Below the pieces are notes generated by a model. It saw only the letters and a program-made list of their open reading frames with translations, made no database searches and was not told where the DNA came from. This document shows, piece after piece, positions 9,383-18,896 of a stretch of DNA of 64,000 nucleotides. Each line of letters starts with the position of its first letter. Positions within the stretch are counted from its first letter, which is position 1. Source of the stretch: QHXQ01 sp963788965 (GTDB lineage: Bacteria > Acidobacteriota > Blastocatellia > Pyrinomonadales > Pyrinomonadaceae); assembly GCA_963788965.1 (NCBI GenBank), contig CAWBIK010000005.1, positions 2,108,001-2,172,000 on the forward strand. Direction: 5' to 3'. Position numbers and translations under genes: made by a program.

Positions 9383-9432
9383 GCATGATGACTGATGAAT
9401 AAGCAGCTATTCGTTATTCACCAGTCATCATT
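9383..9432. repeat. Dispersed palindrome, family B copy 2
   Basis: A near-perfect inverted repeat with arms ATGATGACTGATGAATA and TATTCACCAGTCATCAT around a short loop. It occupies the spacer between the ABC ATPase and its permease, so it lies inside a likely transcription unit. Confidence 0.7.
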
Positions 9433-9452
9433 ATTGTCGTTCGGCCTTGTTG

Positions 9453-12400
9453 ATGATGAAGTCTGTCACGCTTATCAAACGTAATCTCGTCTATTACTGG
9501 CGCACGAATGCGGCTGTGGTCTTAGGTGTCGCGGTGGCGGTCGCGGTACTGGCCGGGGCGTTGCTGGTGGGCGACTCGGTGCGCGCGAGCTTGCGCGAGT
9601 TGGCTGCGCGTCGGCTCGGCCGACACCGATCAGTTGATCACGAGCACGGGTTTTTTTCGTGAGCAGTTGGCGGACGAGATGCGTGCGCGTGCGTCGTTTG
9701 CGGCGGGCGGGTTCGAGGCGGCGTGCCCGTTGATCGTGTTGAGTAGCGTTGTGGTTGACGAAGGAACGGGGCGGCGCGGGGCGGGCGTGCAGGTCTATGG
9801 CGTGGACGAACGCTTCTGGCAATTCCACGGGCTGGGCGCGCAGGTGACGACGCCGACGGAAGACGAGGCGTTGTTGAGTCCGAGTCTCGCGCAGGAGTTG
9901 GGCGGCACGGCGGGCGCGTCGGTGCGCCTGCGGATCGAGAAGCCGACGGCCATTCCCGTCGAGTCGCTGCACGGGCGCAAGGACGATGTGGGGCGCACGC
10001 TGCGGCTGCAAGTGCGCGGCGTCTTGGCGGCGAGCGAACTCGGCGAGTTCGCGTTGCGCCCACAACAGGGTGAGGTGCGGGCCGTCTTCGTCGCGCTCAA
10101 ACGTTTGCAAAGGGAGACGGGGCAGACGGGCAAGGTCAACACGCTACTGCTGGCGCGCAAGAGTGACGATAGTAAGACGGCAGACGACAACGCGCGCCCG
10201 GTTGAGCAAGCCGCACAACTTCTGCGCGCCGCTTTTACACTTGAAGATTTAGGCTTTCGCGTCCGCTCACTTGAAGCACAACAAGCACTCTCGCTTGAGA
10301 GTGAAAGCGCGCTCGTCGGCGACGAACTGACAGAGGCCGCGCGTCGTGTCGCGCATGATATGAACCTGCGCCCGGTCGGCGTCTTCTCTTATTTAGCGAA
10401 CACGATCCGCACCAGCACACGCGAGACGCCTTACTCGCTTGTGTCCGCCATCGAGCAGACGAGTTTCGACGAACTCATGCAAGGCGCACAAGGCGTCGGC
10501 AATGAGCAGTCGTATAGTAATGAGCCACGCGCGCAGTCTGCGGCCACTCCGATCTTGCTGAACGAATGGGCGGCGGCTGATCTCGGCGCGCACATAGGCG
10601 ATACCGTCTCGCTCGATTATTACCTGTGGCGCGAGGAAGGGCGTTTGACGACCGAGACGGCCGCGTTTCGTCTGGCCGGCATCGTGCCCATGCAGGGCCT
10701 CGCGGCCGACAGGCAACTCACGCCAGACTATCCCGGCATCAGCAACACAGAGAGCTTGTCCGATTGGGACCCGCCCTTTCCCGTTAACCTCGAACGCGTG
10801 CGCCCACAAGATGAAGACTACTGGCGACGTTATCGCACGACGCCGAAAGCTTTCATCCCGCTCACGCGCGGGCAAGAACTCTGGCAGACGCGCTTCGGCC
10901 GGTTGACCTCTGTGCGCTTCTATCCGCCGGCCAATGTGTCGCTTGATGAAGCGCGCGCCGGTTTTGAAAACAACTTACGCGCCGCACTCGATCCCGTGCG
11001 CGCAGGCTTCGCCATCGTGCCCGTGCGCGCGGACGGTTTGCAGGCGGCACGCGGCGCGACCGACTTCGGCGAATACTTTCTCTACTTCAGTTTCTTCATC
11101 GTCCTCTCGGCGCTCATGCTCGTCAGCCTGTTCTTCAAACTCGGCATCGAGCAGCGCGTGCGCGAGATCGGCTTGCTGCAAGCGGTCGGCTTTCCCGCCG
11201 CGAACATTCGCACGCTCTTTCTAAGCGAAGGCTTCATGCTTGCCGCGCTCGGCAGTCTTTTAGGGCTTGGCGGCGCGTTGCTCTACGGCGCGTTGATGAT
11301 GTGGGGCTTGCGGACTTGGTGGGTGGACGCGGTGGGCACACGCCTGCTGTCGCTCCACGTCGCGCCGCTCTCGCTTGCGGCGGGTGGCGTGGGCGGCATC
11401 GTCGCCGCGCTCCTGTGCGTCTGGTGGACGCTGCGCGCGCTCCGCCGTGTGTCAACAAGAAGCCTGCTCGCCGGTTCGTTTGACGAAGACGAGCCACGCA
11501 AGATCAAGCCGCGTCGCAACGCAAAGCATAACCAGACAGACGAGCAACTTGATCAAGCTGCATCGCGCCCGCGCGCCACAACCGCGTTCATCGTTGCAAT
11601 CGCATGTGGTCTGTCAGGTTTATTATTGCTCGCGCTCGCCGCCGCGCACATGGTCGGCGAGACGGTCAGCTTCTTCGGCGCGGGCGTGTTGTTGCTCGTC
11701 GCACTCTTGGCTTATCAATCTGTGTGGTTGCGACGCGGGCGCAGTAAACTCATTCAAGGGCGCGGCTGGTGGCCCGTCGTGCGGCTCGGCTGGCGCAACG
11801 CGGCGCACAGACCCGGCCGCAGCGTCTTGTGCATCGCGCTCGTCGCGGCTGCGACCTTCATCATCGTCGCCGTCGATGCGTTTCGACAGGACAGCCGCGT
11901 GGCTGCGACCGACAAGCGATCAGGCAACGGCGGCTACGCGCTCATGGCCGAGACGCTCTTGCCCTTGACGCACGATCCGAACGCGCCCGCAGGCCGCGAA
12001 GCGTTGAGCCTCGACGGCGAACAAGAAGCAGGCACACTCGCAGGTGTGACCTTTGCGCGTTTTCGCGTGCGACCCGGCGACGACGCGAGTTGTCTCAATC
12101 TCTATCAACCGCGCAACCCGAAGTTACTGGCGGCCACGCCAGATTTCATCCGTCAAAACCGCTTCGCTTTTCAGTCTTCACTGGCCGCGACGCCTGACGA
12201 ACAAGCTAACCCGTGGTTGTTGCTCGAACGCGAACCCGATGCCGGCGCGATCCCCATCGCGGCCGATGCGAAGTCCATGACCTATGTGCTGCATCGCAAA
12301 CTCGGCGACGAGATCGTCTTACAAGGCGACGGCGGCGCACCTGTCCGTCTGCGGCTGGTGGCGGCGCTTGCGGACAGTCTCTTTCAAAGCGAACTGCTCC

Positions 12401-12966
12401 TATCCGAGCGCAACTTCCTGCGCGCCTTCCCCGCGCAACAGGGCTATCGTTTCTTTTTGCTCGACGTGCCGCCTGCGCGTGCGCCTGAGGTCGCGGGTCT
12501 GCTCGAAGATCGTTTGTCGGATTACGGCTTCGACGCGACGGGGACGGCCGAACGACTCGCCGCTTATCATCGCGTCGAGAACACATATCTTTCGACCTTC
12601 CAGACGCTCGGCGGCCTCGGCATGTTGCTGGGCACGGTCGGGCTGGCGACCGTGCTCTTGCGTAACGTGCTCGAACGTCGCCGCGAGCTTGCGCTCTTGC
12701 GCGCTGTCGGCTACGGCGCGCGCCACTTCGTCGTGCTGGTCGTCGCCGAGAACGCGCTGCTGCTCGTGTGCGGGTTGGCGACGGGCACGGTTTGCGCCAT
12801 GCTCGCCATCGCCCCCGCACTCTTTGCGCGCACGGGCGGAGGGCTGCCCAATCTGTCGCTGCTAGTGCTGCTGCTCGCCGTCCTTGCCACAGGCTTCTTA
12901 GCTTCGCTGCTGGCCACCATCGCGACCTTGCGCTCGCCGCTGTTGCCCGCCCTGCGCGCGGACTGA
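9453..12966 (+). CDS. FtsX-type ABC permease, large two-module form, frameshifted near the N-terminus
   Basis: The N-terminal frame (from ATG 9453/9456) encodes KRNLVYYWRTNAAVVLGVAV, a first transmembrane helix, then LVGDSVRASLRELAARRL. The rest (to 12966) is in another frame beginning SADTDQLITSTGFFREQL. Removing one base around 9625-9632 joins them into a protein of about 1170 residues. It has the MacB/FtsX layout: a long periplasmic domain, a triple-helix block around FFIVLSALMLVSLFFKLGIEQRVREIGLLQAVG, a second module (RNAAHRPGRSV), and a final RRELALLRAVG-type block. The RE(L)xLLxAxG motif is the FtsX signature. It pairs with the ATPase upstream. The frameshift is probably a sequence indel because the remaining 1100 codons are intact. 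Confidence 0.8.
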
Positions 12967-12970
12967 CGAC

Positions 12971-13040
12971 ATAACTACAAAGACTCCCAGACACGAAGCG
13001 AGACAAAAGCTTCTTAGCGTCTTCGTGTCTTTGTGGTAAG
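12971..13040. repeat. Dispersed palindrome, family A copy 3
   Basis: A degenerate copy of family A. The left arm contains ACTACAAAGACTCCCAGACA and the right arm CTTCGTGTCTTTGTGGTAA. It lies between the permease gene and the PQQ-like gene. Confidence 0.65.
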
Positions 13041-13082
13041 TTTTCGCCGTCCGTTTGAGTCCATACCAATCGAGGAGAAAAG

Positions 13083-14351
13083 ATGATGCGCGGGAACTCA
13101 GTCCTGCTCGCGTGCGCGTTGCTGCTCGTGCTGTCGGGCGTAGTCGTGGCGGGCAACTGGCCGCAATGGCGCGGGCCGTTTCTGAACGGCACGAGCGACG
13201 AGCGGAATCTGCCCGTCAAGTGGAGCGCGACCGAGAACGTCGCGTGGAAGTTGGCGCTGCCGGGGCGCAGCGGCGCGACGCCGATCATCTGGGGCGACCG
13301 GGTTTTTCTGAACGTGGCCGAAGGCGACGAGCTATCGCTCTGGTGTGTCGATAAACGACTGGGCACGGTTGCGTGGAAGCGCCCGCTCGGTGGCGGGAAC
13401 ATGTCGATGCGCAAGCACAACATGTCGTCGCCCTCGCCCGTGACGGATGGCAAGTCCGTCTATGTGATGACCGGCACAGGCATCCTCAAGGGCTTCGACT
13501 TCGCGGGGCGCGAACTCTGGACGCGCGACATACAGAAGGACTACGGCCGGTTCGGCCTCAACTGGGGCTATGCTTCTTCGCCGCTGCTCGACGACGACGC
13601 GCTCTACGTGCAGGTCCTGCACGGCATGAAGACGGACGAGCCGTCTTACGTGCTTCGCATCAACAAGACGACGGGCAAGACCGTCTGGAAGGTTGAGCGC
13701 CCGACCGACGCGATTCAGGAGTCGCCCGACGCTTACACCACGCCCGCGCTCTTGCGTTACGGCAAGACCACAGAGATCGTCATCACAGGCGGCGACGTGG
13801 TGACGGGGCACGACCCCGCGACCGGCAAAGAAATCTGGCGTGCGCACGGGCTTAATCCTGAGCGTGCGCCCTTTTATCGCATCGTCGCCTCGCCCATCGT
13901 CGCCGACGGCATCGTCTACGCGCCGACGCGCATGAAGCCGCTACTCGCGTTCCGCGCGGGCGGGCGCGGCGACATCACCACGTCGCACTTGCTCTGGTCG
14001 TCGCAGGCCGCCGACGTGCCGACGCCCGTGACCGACGGCAAGTATTTCTACATCGTCCACGACAAAGGCATCGTCTGGTGTCTCGATGCGAAGACGGGCA
14101 AAGAGGTTTACGGCCCCGTGCGCTTGAAGCCGGGCACGTATTCGGCCTCGCCCGTGCTGGCCGACGGTAAGATTTATGTGACCAACGAGGACGGGCTAAC
14201 GAGCGTCTTCAAAGCGGGCGCGCAGTTCGAGGTGCTGGCGGAGAACGCGCTCGACGATTACTGTCTCAGTTCGCCCGCCGTCTCCGACGGCCAGCTTTTC
14301 GTCCGCACTTCCGGCGCGCTCTACTGCATCGGCAAACCGGCCGCGCGTTAG
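13083..14351 (+). CDS. Secreted PQQ-binding-like beta-propeller protein
   Basis: A 422-residue protein with an N-terminal signal peptide (LLACALLLVLSGVVVAG) followed by NWPQWRGP, the start of the mature propeller shared by most paralogues in this window. Repeated blades have the GKxxW / ASPxxxDGxxY pattern, for example KTTGKTVWK, SPLLDDDALYV and ASPVLADGKIYV. The family adopts an eight-bladed fold like BamB and quinoprotein dehydrogenases, but I see no clear catalytic disulfide or calcium site, so PQQ binding is unproven. A good GAGGAG at 13072-13077 precedes ATG 13083. It is last in the ligase-reductase-GT-ABC run and probably acts in the periplasm or at the outer membrane. Confidence 0.82.
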   Translation: MMRGNSVLLACALLLVLSGVVVAGNWPQWRGPFLNGTSDERNLPVKWSATENVAWKLALPGRSGATPIIWGDRVFLNVAEGDELSLWCVDKRLGTVAWKRPLGGGNMSMRKHNMSSPSPVTDGKSVYVMTGTGILKGFDFAGRELWTRDIQKDYGRFGLNWGYASSPLLDDDALYVQVLHGMKTDEPSYVLRINKTTGKTVWKVERPTDAIQESPDAYTTPALLRYGKTTEIVITGGDVVTGHDPATGKEIWRAHGLNPERAPFYRIVASPIVADGIVYAPTRMKPLLAFRAGGRGDITTSHLLWSSQAADVPTPVTDGKYFYIVHDKGIVWCLDAKTGKEVYGPVRLKPGTYSASPVLADGKIYVTNEDGLTSVFKAGAQFEVLAENALDDYCLSSPAVSDGQLFVRTSGALYCIGKPAAR

Positions 14352-14432
14352 CCCGCCGGATTCGTGGAACGCGCCCGGCCGCGCTCCGTGTAACCAATGG
14401 GCCGCGCAAGGCGACCTTGAAGGAGGCGATGG

Positions 14433-14831
14433 ATGATGAACGCAAGACGAAGCGCCGCGTTCGCGGCATTGATGTTGGTCGCCGTGTGCGGCGGGGCAAT
14501 GGCGAACAGGTTCTTCGCGGCGGCGCAGACGACGGGCGGGCCGGCGCGGGTCGAACGCCCGAAACCGGCGAACGTGCAAAAGTGGGAGTACTGCTCTCTG
14601 TCGCGCGCCGCTTATCCGAGTTCGACACGTGGCGGCCTTTACTGGATCAGTTACTTCAGCGACGAAGGCGTGCGCGTGGTGGAGTTTGAAGAACAGGCGA
14701 CGGAACGCAGCGGCCCCGCCAAAGCCCTAGCCAAACTAGGTGCAGACGGTTGGGAGATGGTCGGCCAAGGCGCGTTCGAGATCAGGCAAGGCGCGCTGAA
14801 CGCGATCTATTTCAAGCGTCCGAAGAACTGA
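14433..14831 (+). CDS. Small secreted protein with DUF4177-like domain
   Basis: A 132-residue protein with an N-terminal signal or membrane segment (AAFAALMLVAVCGGAMA). The mature part contains KWEYCSL, then ALAKLGADGWEMVGQGAF, then YFKRPKN at the C-terminus. That KWEY ... LGxDGWEMV ... FKRP pattern resembles DUF4177-type small proteins, whose function is not known to me. AAGGAGG at 14420-14426 six bases before ATG 14433 supports the start. It is co-oriented with the PQQ-like gene 81 bases upstream and followed by a family B palindrome. Confidence 0.68.
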   Translation: MMNARRSAAFAALMLVAVCGGAMANRFFAAAQTTGGPARVERPKPANVQKWEYCSLSRAAYPSSTRGGLYWISYFSDEGVRVVEFEEQATERSGPAKALAKLGADGWEMVGQGAFEIRQGALNAIYFKRPKN

Positions 14832-14836
14832 AAGAA

Positions 14837-14878
14837 AATGATGACGGATGAATAGCTGCTTATTCATCAGTCATCATT
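14837..14878. repeat. Dispersed palindrome, family B copy 3
   Basis: A compact inverted repeat, ATGATGACGGATGAATA paired with TATTCATCAGTCATCAT around GCTGCT, two mismatches in 17 pairs. It separates the convergent genes at 14831 and 14882 and could act as a bidirectional hairpin, although no U-run follows. Confidence 0.7.
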
Positions 14879-14881
14879 ACT

Positions 14882-15355
14882 TTACGATTGCGGTCTGAAG
14901 TAGAGGACCAAGCCTGCGCCAGCGGCGGCGAGTAGGAAGCCGACGTAGAGCAGCGGGTTCGGCGCTTGCTTGGGCGGATGCAGGATCGCCGTGAACAAAA
15001 CGTTGACGAGCGGTGCGCCCGCGAACACAAGCGGCATGACGTAGAGTGGCAGACCGCCGTAGCGAAAGGCGAAGATGATGCAGACCGCGCCCGCTGCGCC
15101 GAGCGCGCCCGCGATGGTCGCTACCAGCGTGCCGTTTGCGTTGAAGCCGCCCCACGCATCCTGCGACCACAGCGTAGCCACGGGCACAAGCACCGCGATC
15201 AAAAAGTACGCCAGCCCGACGCACAACAACGCGCGCATCGGGCTGCCCAGACGCACTTGCCCCTGATGCAGCATTGCCCCGTACATGCCCCACGACAACA
15301 CCGCGCCGACGACGAACAGCACCCACAACATAGATTTCTGTTTTCCTTTTTCCAT
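14882..15355 (-). CDS. Small multi-pass membrane protein, DMT/EamA-like
   Basis: A 157-residue protein with about five hydrophobic helices: MLWVLFVVGAVLSWGMYGA, ALLCVGLAYFLIAVLVPVATL, LVATIAGALGAAGAVCIIFAF, a helix around PLVNVLFTAIL, and PLLYVGFLLAAAGAGLVLYF. The helix spacing and the GxxGAxxxxxAFRYGG segment recall half of a drug/metabolite transporter (EamA-like) protein. It is convergent with the DUF4177-like gene and co-oriented with the TonB receptor gene, ending a few bases before the family B palindrome. No substrate can be inferred. Confidence 0.68.
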   Translation of the reverse strand: MEKGKQKSMLWVLFVVGAVLSWGMYGAMLHQGQVRLGSPMRALLCVGLAYFLIAVLVPVATLWSQDAWGGFNANGTLVATIAGALGAAGAVCIIFAFRYGGLPLYVMPLVFAGAPLVNVLFTAILHPPKQAPNPLLYVGFLLAAAGAGLVLYFRPQS

Positions 15356-15384
15356 CGCTAAATTTATCTGGCCTGACAGTCAAC

Positions 15385-18300
15385 TTAAAACGCGAGCCGC
15401 ACGCCGAGTTGAATCTGGCGCGAGGGCGTGACGGTTGAACGGATACGCCCGAACGAGGGCGTGAAGGCGCGCAACTCAGGCGCAGCGAAGTTGGCGCGGT
15501 TGAAGAGATTGAACGCCTCGACGCGGAACTGTAGGTTCGTCGCTTCGCTCAAGGGCGAGGCGAAGCGGATGAGTTTCATGGCCGAGAGATCGAAGTTGCG
15601 ATAGTTCGGGCCGATGAACGTGCCGCGCCCGATGTTGCCGAGTGTGCCTGCGGGTTGCAGGACGAACGCGGCCGGGTCGAAGAATTGATCGGGGCGACCT
15701 AGCACGGCCGTCTCGTAGGTGAAGCCGGGCGCGATGCTCGGCCGGTCGAAGCCGATGCCGGGGCCGAGCGAAGGGGCCCAGAGCGAGCGCGAGCGGTTCG
15801 CTTGAATGAAGACGGTGAGCGGGTTGCCGCTGCGCATCTGCCCGATGCCGGCCAATTGCCAACCGTCCAAGAGCGCGCCCGCCACGCCGTCCAGATTGTG
15901 CGCGAACGGAATCTGCCACGTAAAATTCACGACCCAATTGTGCTTGGCATGATAATCGGAGAGGCCCTTGTTGTAGTTGAGGCCGGCAAACTCAGGAAAG
16001 GCCGAGGTCGTGCCGTTCGTGCCGTCGGAGAAGAAGGTCGAAGCTTGCGTGGTGTCGATGTTGCGCGAGAAGGTGTAGGCCGATTGAATGTTGAAGCCTT
16101 GCCCCCAACGCTTGCGGACTTCGAGGATGCCCGCGTTGTACCAAGAGTTGCCGTCGCTTGATTTCAATTCGATGGTCGAGAACGCGGGGTTGCGGCGCGG
16201 CGCGTTCGCGGGGAAGAAGTATGTGCCGTCGGGCAGTTGCACGGGCACGGCGATGTTCACGTCGCCGCTGCGCAACAGATGTACGCCGCGCGAACCGGCA
16301 TAGCCGACGGTGACGACCGTGTTCCACCAGAGTTCGTGTTGCAGGCTCGCGTTGTAGATGTGGACGTATGGGTTATCGAGATCGAACTGGACGGGGCGGA
16401 TCGAGTTGCCGACGCCGAGGTTGAGCGGTGCGACGGGGAAGATCGCCGCGAACGTCGGGTTGTTGATGATGACACGTGGCGTGGCCGGCGGGTTCGTGAT
16501 CGTGACGATCAGGTTCTGCTGGTTGTTCGTGTTGAAGTACATCCCATAGCCGCCGCGCAAAGTGGTCTTGCCGTCGCCGAAGATGTCCCACGCGAAGCCG
16601 ACGCGTGGCGAGATGTTTTTGCGCGTCGGGTTTTGATAGAGCGGGCCGACGGTGGGCGCGCTGGCGGTCAAGTCGGGCAGCGCGGAGTCGCGCCCGTAGA
16701 TGTCAACGGGCATGGTCGTCGTTTCGTAGCGCACGCCCGCGTTCAAGTTGAGTCGCTCGGTGGCGCGGAAGTTGTCTTGCACGTAAGCGCCGAAGAGGGT
16801 GAAGCGCCAATAGCGGTCGAGCGCGCCGCTGGCGGGCAGACCGATGAAGCGTTGCGGCCGGTTACGCACGAAGTCGGACATGCTGGCGAAGGTCCAGATG
16901 CCGAGCGAGAAGGTCGGGTTATAGAGATTATCTTGATAACGTTCGACGAGGCCGCCCGCTTTGAGCAGATGCCGCCCGCGCGTGTGCGTCATGCCGTACT
17001 CGCCGCCGAAGACGTTCTGCGTGAGTTTGACGTTGACCGACGACTGCGTGCCGAAGCGCGGCACACCGGCGATGTCGATTGAGCCGACGAGATCGCGGCC
17101 CGTGATGAAGGGTTGAAGCGGCTGCGACGTGTTCGCTTCCACGTCTTGCCCGATGCGTGTGCGGCTGAAGCCGAAGCGAAAGGTATGAAGCGTCCGTGCC
17201 GTCTGCACGTAGCGATCTTCGGCGGTGAAGAAATGGTTGCGCGAACGGAACGAGCGCGGGAACTGCGGAAAGTCGGTCGGCAAGAATTGATCCGCGTTGT
17301 CGAACGTGTAGCGCGTGAAGAACTGGTTGCGGTCGCTGCTGTTCGAGTCGTAGCGACCTTGCAGGAAGGTCTGCTTGATCGATTGATTGAAGCCGAAGTT
17401 ATAGACGGCAAGGCCGGAGCCGAGGTTCGGGCCGTTCGGCAAAGGAAACTCTTCGAGATAAGGGCGCACGGCCGCGTTGATCGGCGCGAGCGCGCCGCTA
17501 CGTGCGGCGAGGTCGGGCACGACCGTCGAAATAGTTTTCCCCAACTGCTCGCGCAGGGCTTCGAGGTTGAAGAAGAAGAAGCGTTTATCGTGGCGAATGG
17601 GGCCGCCGATTGAGCCGCCGAATTGGTTGCGCTTGAACTCTGGCTTGCGCCCGGCGTCGAAGAAGTTGCGCGCGTCGAAGTTGTCGTTGCGATGAAACTC
17701 GTACAAGCTGCCGTGCCACTGGTTCGTGCCCGACTTCGAGATAGCATTGATCTGCCCGCCGGAGTTGCGTCCGAACTCGGCCGAGTAAGCGTTCGCTTCG
17801 ACGCGGAACTCGCGGATCGCTTCGACGCCCAAGACTGTCCCGGCGGCGCTGCCTGCGGGGCCGTTCGTGAAGTCGTTCTGCGGCGTGCCGTCGATCAAGT
17901 AAACGTTCGAGCGCGGGTCTTGCCCGTTGACGCTCGTGCCCAGTCCGTGCGCGACGATAGAGCCGCCTTCGCGGTGCGGGTAGGCGATGACGCCGGGCTG
18001 CAAGAACGCGAGGTCCGTGTAGTTGCGCCCGTTCAAAGGCAACTCTTGAATCGCGGCCTCTGTGACCAGATAACTCAACTCAGGCGTCTGCGTGTTGACG
18101 AGGACGGGCGTGTCCGGCACGTCAACGATAGTGCCCACGTCAGAGACTTCGAGCGTTGCATTCAACACGGCCGTCTCGCCGATGGTGACGCGCAGGCGAC
18201 CTTGCACGTAAGGCTTGAAGCCCGCGGCCTCTGCGCGCACTTCATACGTGCCGACGGGCAGGGCGGCGATGGTGAAGCGCCCCTCGTCGTCGGTCGTAGC

Positions 18301-18498
18301 GGTGCGCGCGAAACTGGTTTCGAGATTGCGCGCCGTCACCTGTGCGCCGCTGATGGTCGCGCCGCTTGGGTCTTTTAGTTCGCCGGTGACGGTGGCGTCG
18401 GTCTGCTGTGCGAAGCCGACACAGGCGAGGCCGAGGATGAAACAAGCGGCACGGGCCGCACGTAAAACAGAGCGCAAGGGTTGTAGCTGTAATTTCAT
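15385..18498 (-). CDS. Oar-type TonB-dependent receptor with N-terminal carboxypeptidase-regulatory domain
   Basis: A 1037-residue outer-membrane protein. A signal peptide (ACFILGLACVGFAQQ) is followed by a carboxypeptidase-regulatory-like beta-sandwich (VTGELKDPSGATISGAQVTA ... LPVGTYEVRAEAAGFK). Next is a plug domain with ELPLNGRNYTDLAFLQPGV and the GQINAISKSGTNQWHGSLYEFHRN region. A long barrel ends in a C-terminal aromatic residue (QLGVRLAF), as expected for BAM-dependent insertion. Acidobacterial and myxobacterial Oar-like receptors share this layout; ligands are mostly unknown. The gene is intact, unlike the homologue at 45290-48484. It is divergent from the DUF3311/symporter pair. Confidence 0.88.
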   Translation of the reverse strand: MKLQLQPLRSVLRAARAACFILGLACVGFAQQTDATVTGELKDPSGATISGAQVTARNLETSFARTATTDDEGRFTIAALPVGTYEVRAEAAGFKPYVQGRLRVTIGETAVLNATLEVSDVGTIVDVPDTPVLVNTQTPELSYLVTEAAIQELPLNGRNYTDLAFLQPGVIAYPHREGGSIVAHGLGTSVNGQDPRSNVYLIDGTPQNDFTNGPAGSAAGTVLGVEAIREFRVEANAYSAEFGRNSGGQINAISKSGTNQWHGSLYEFHRNDNFDARNFFDAGRKPEFKRNQFGGSIGGPIRHDKRFFFFNLEALREQLGKTISTVVPDLAARSGALAPINAAVRPYLEEFPLPNGPNLGSGLAVYNFGFNQSIKQTFLQGRYDSNSSDRNQFFTRYTFDNADQFLPTDFPQFPRSFRSRNHFFTAEDRYVQTARTLHTFRFGFSRTRIGQDVEANTSQPLQPFITGRDLVGSIDIAGVPRFGTQSSVNVKLTQNVFGGEYGMTHTRGRHLLKAGGLVERYQDNLYNPTFSLGIWTFASMSDFVRNRPQRFIGLPASGALDRYWRFTLFGAYVQDNFRATERLNLNAGVRYETTTMPVDIYGRDSALPDLTASAPTVGPLYQNPTRKNISPRVGFAWDIFGDGKTTLRGGYGMYFNTNNQQNLIVTITNPPATPRVIINNPTFAAIFPVAPLNLGVGNSIRPVQFDLDNPYVHIYNASLQHELWWNTVVTVGYAGSRGVHLLRSGDVNIAVPVQLPDGTYFFPANAPRRNPAFSTIELKSSDGNSWYNAGILEVRKRWGQGFNIQSAYTFSRNIDTTQASTFFSDGTNGTTSAFPEFAGLNYNKGLSDYHAKHNWVVNFTWQIPFAHNLDGVAGALLDGWQLAGIGQMRSGNPLTVFIQANRSRSLWAPSLGPGIGFDRPSIAPGFTYETAVLGRPDQFFDPAAFVLQPAGTLGNIGRGTFIGPNYRNFDLSAMKLIRFASPLSEATNLQFRVEAFNLFNRANFAAPELRAFTPSFGRIRSTVTPSRQIQLGVRLAF

Positions 18499-18656
18499 CA
18501 GATTATCGCGCCTTCAAATGATTAAGACTCGGCGGCCGGCGTGGCTCGCAGCGGTCGCGGCATTGTAGTTGTCGCGCTTGACTGCGGCCAACCGCCCGGC
18601 CACAGTATGTTGTTGTTACGTTCAGACTGACCCTGCGGTTTCCAACTGAACCTGCG

Positions 18657-18896
18657 ATGCAACGAATCCTACTCGTCTTAGCCGTCGTCGCGCTCTACGT
18701 GCTGCACCAAGACAACTGGTTCTGGCGGACAGCGCACCCGCTCGTCTTCGGTTTCATCCCCATCGGGCTGTTCTATCACGCCTGTTTTGCCGTGGCCTCG
18801 GCGCTGTTGATGTGGCTGCTCGTCCGGTTCGCGTGGCCCGCGCATCTTGAGCAAGAGGTCGAACAGCAACCGACGAAGGAGGGCGACGCGCGTTGA
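18657..18896 (+). CDS. DUF3311 small membrane protein
   Basis: A 79-residue protein with two transmembrane helices (ILLVLAVVALYVLHQ and ACFAVASALLMWLLVRFAW) and the family-like FGFIPIGLFYHACFA segment. DUF3311 proteins are commonly encoded directly before sodium:solute symporters, as here: its TGA overlaps the TTG start of the next gene by one base pair step (TTGA). A role as accessory or folding subunit of the symporter is inferred from this coupling. Confidence 0.82.
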   Translation: MQRILLVLAVVALYVLHQDNWFWRTAHPLVFGFIPIGLFYHACFAVASALLMWLLVRFAWPAHLEQEVEQQPTKEGDAR

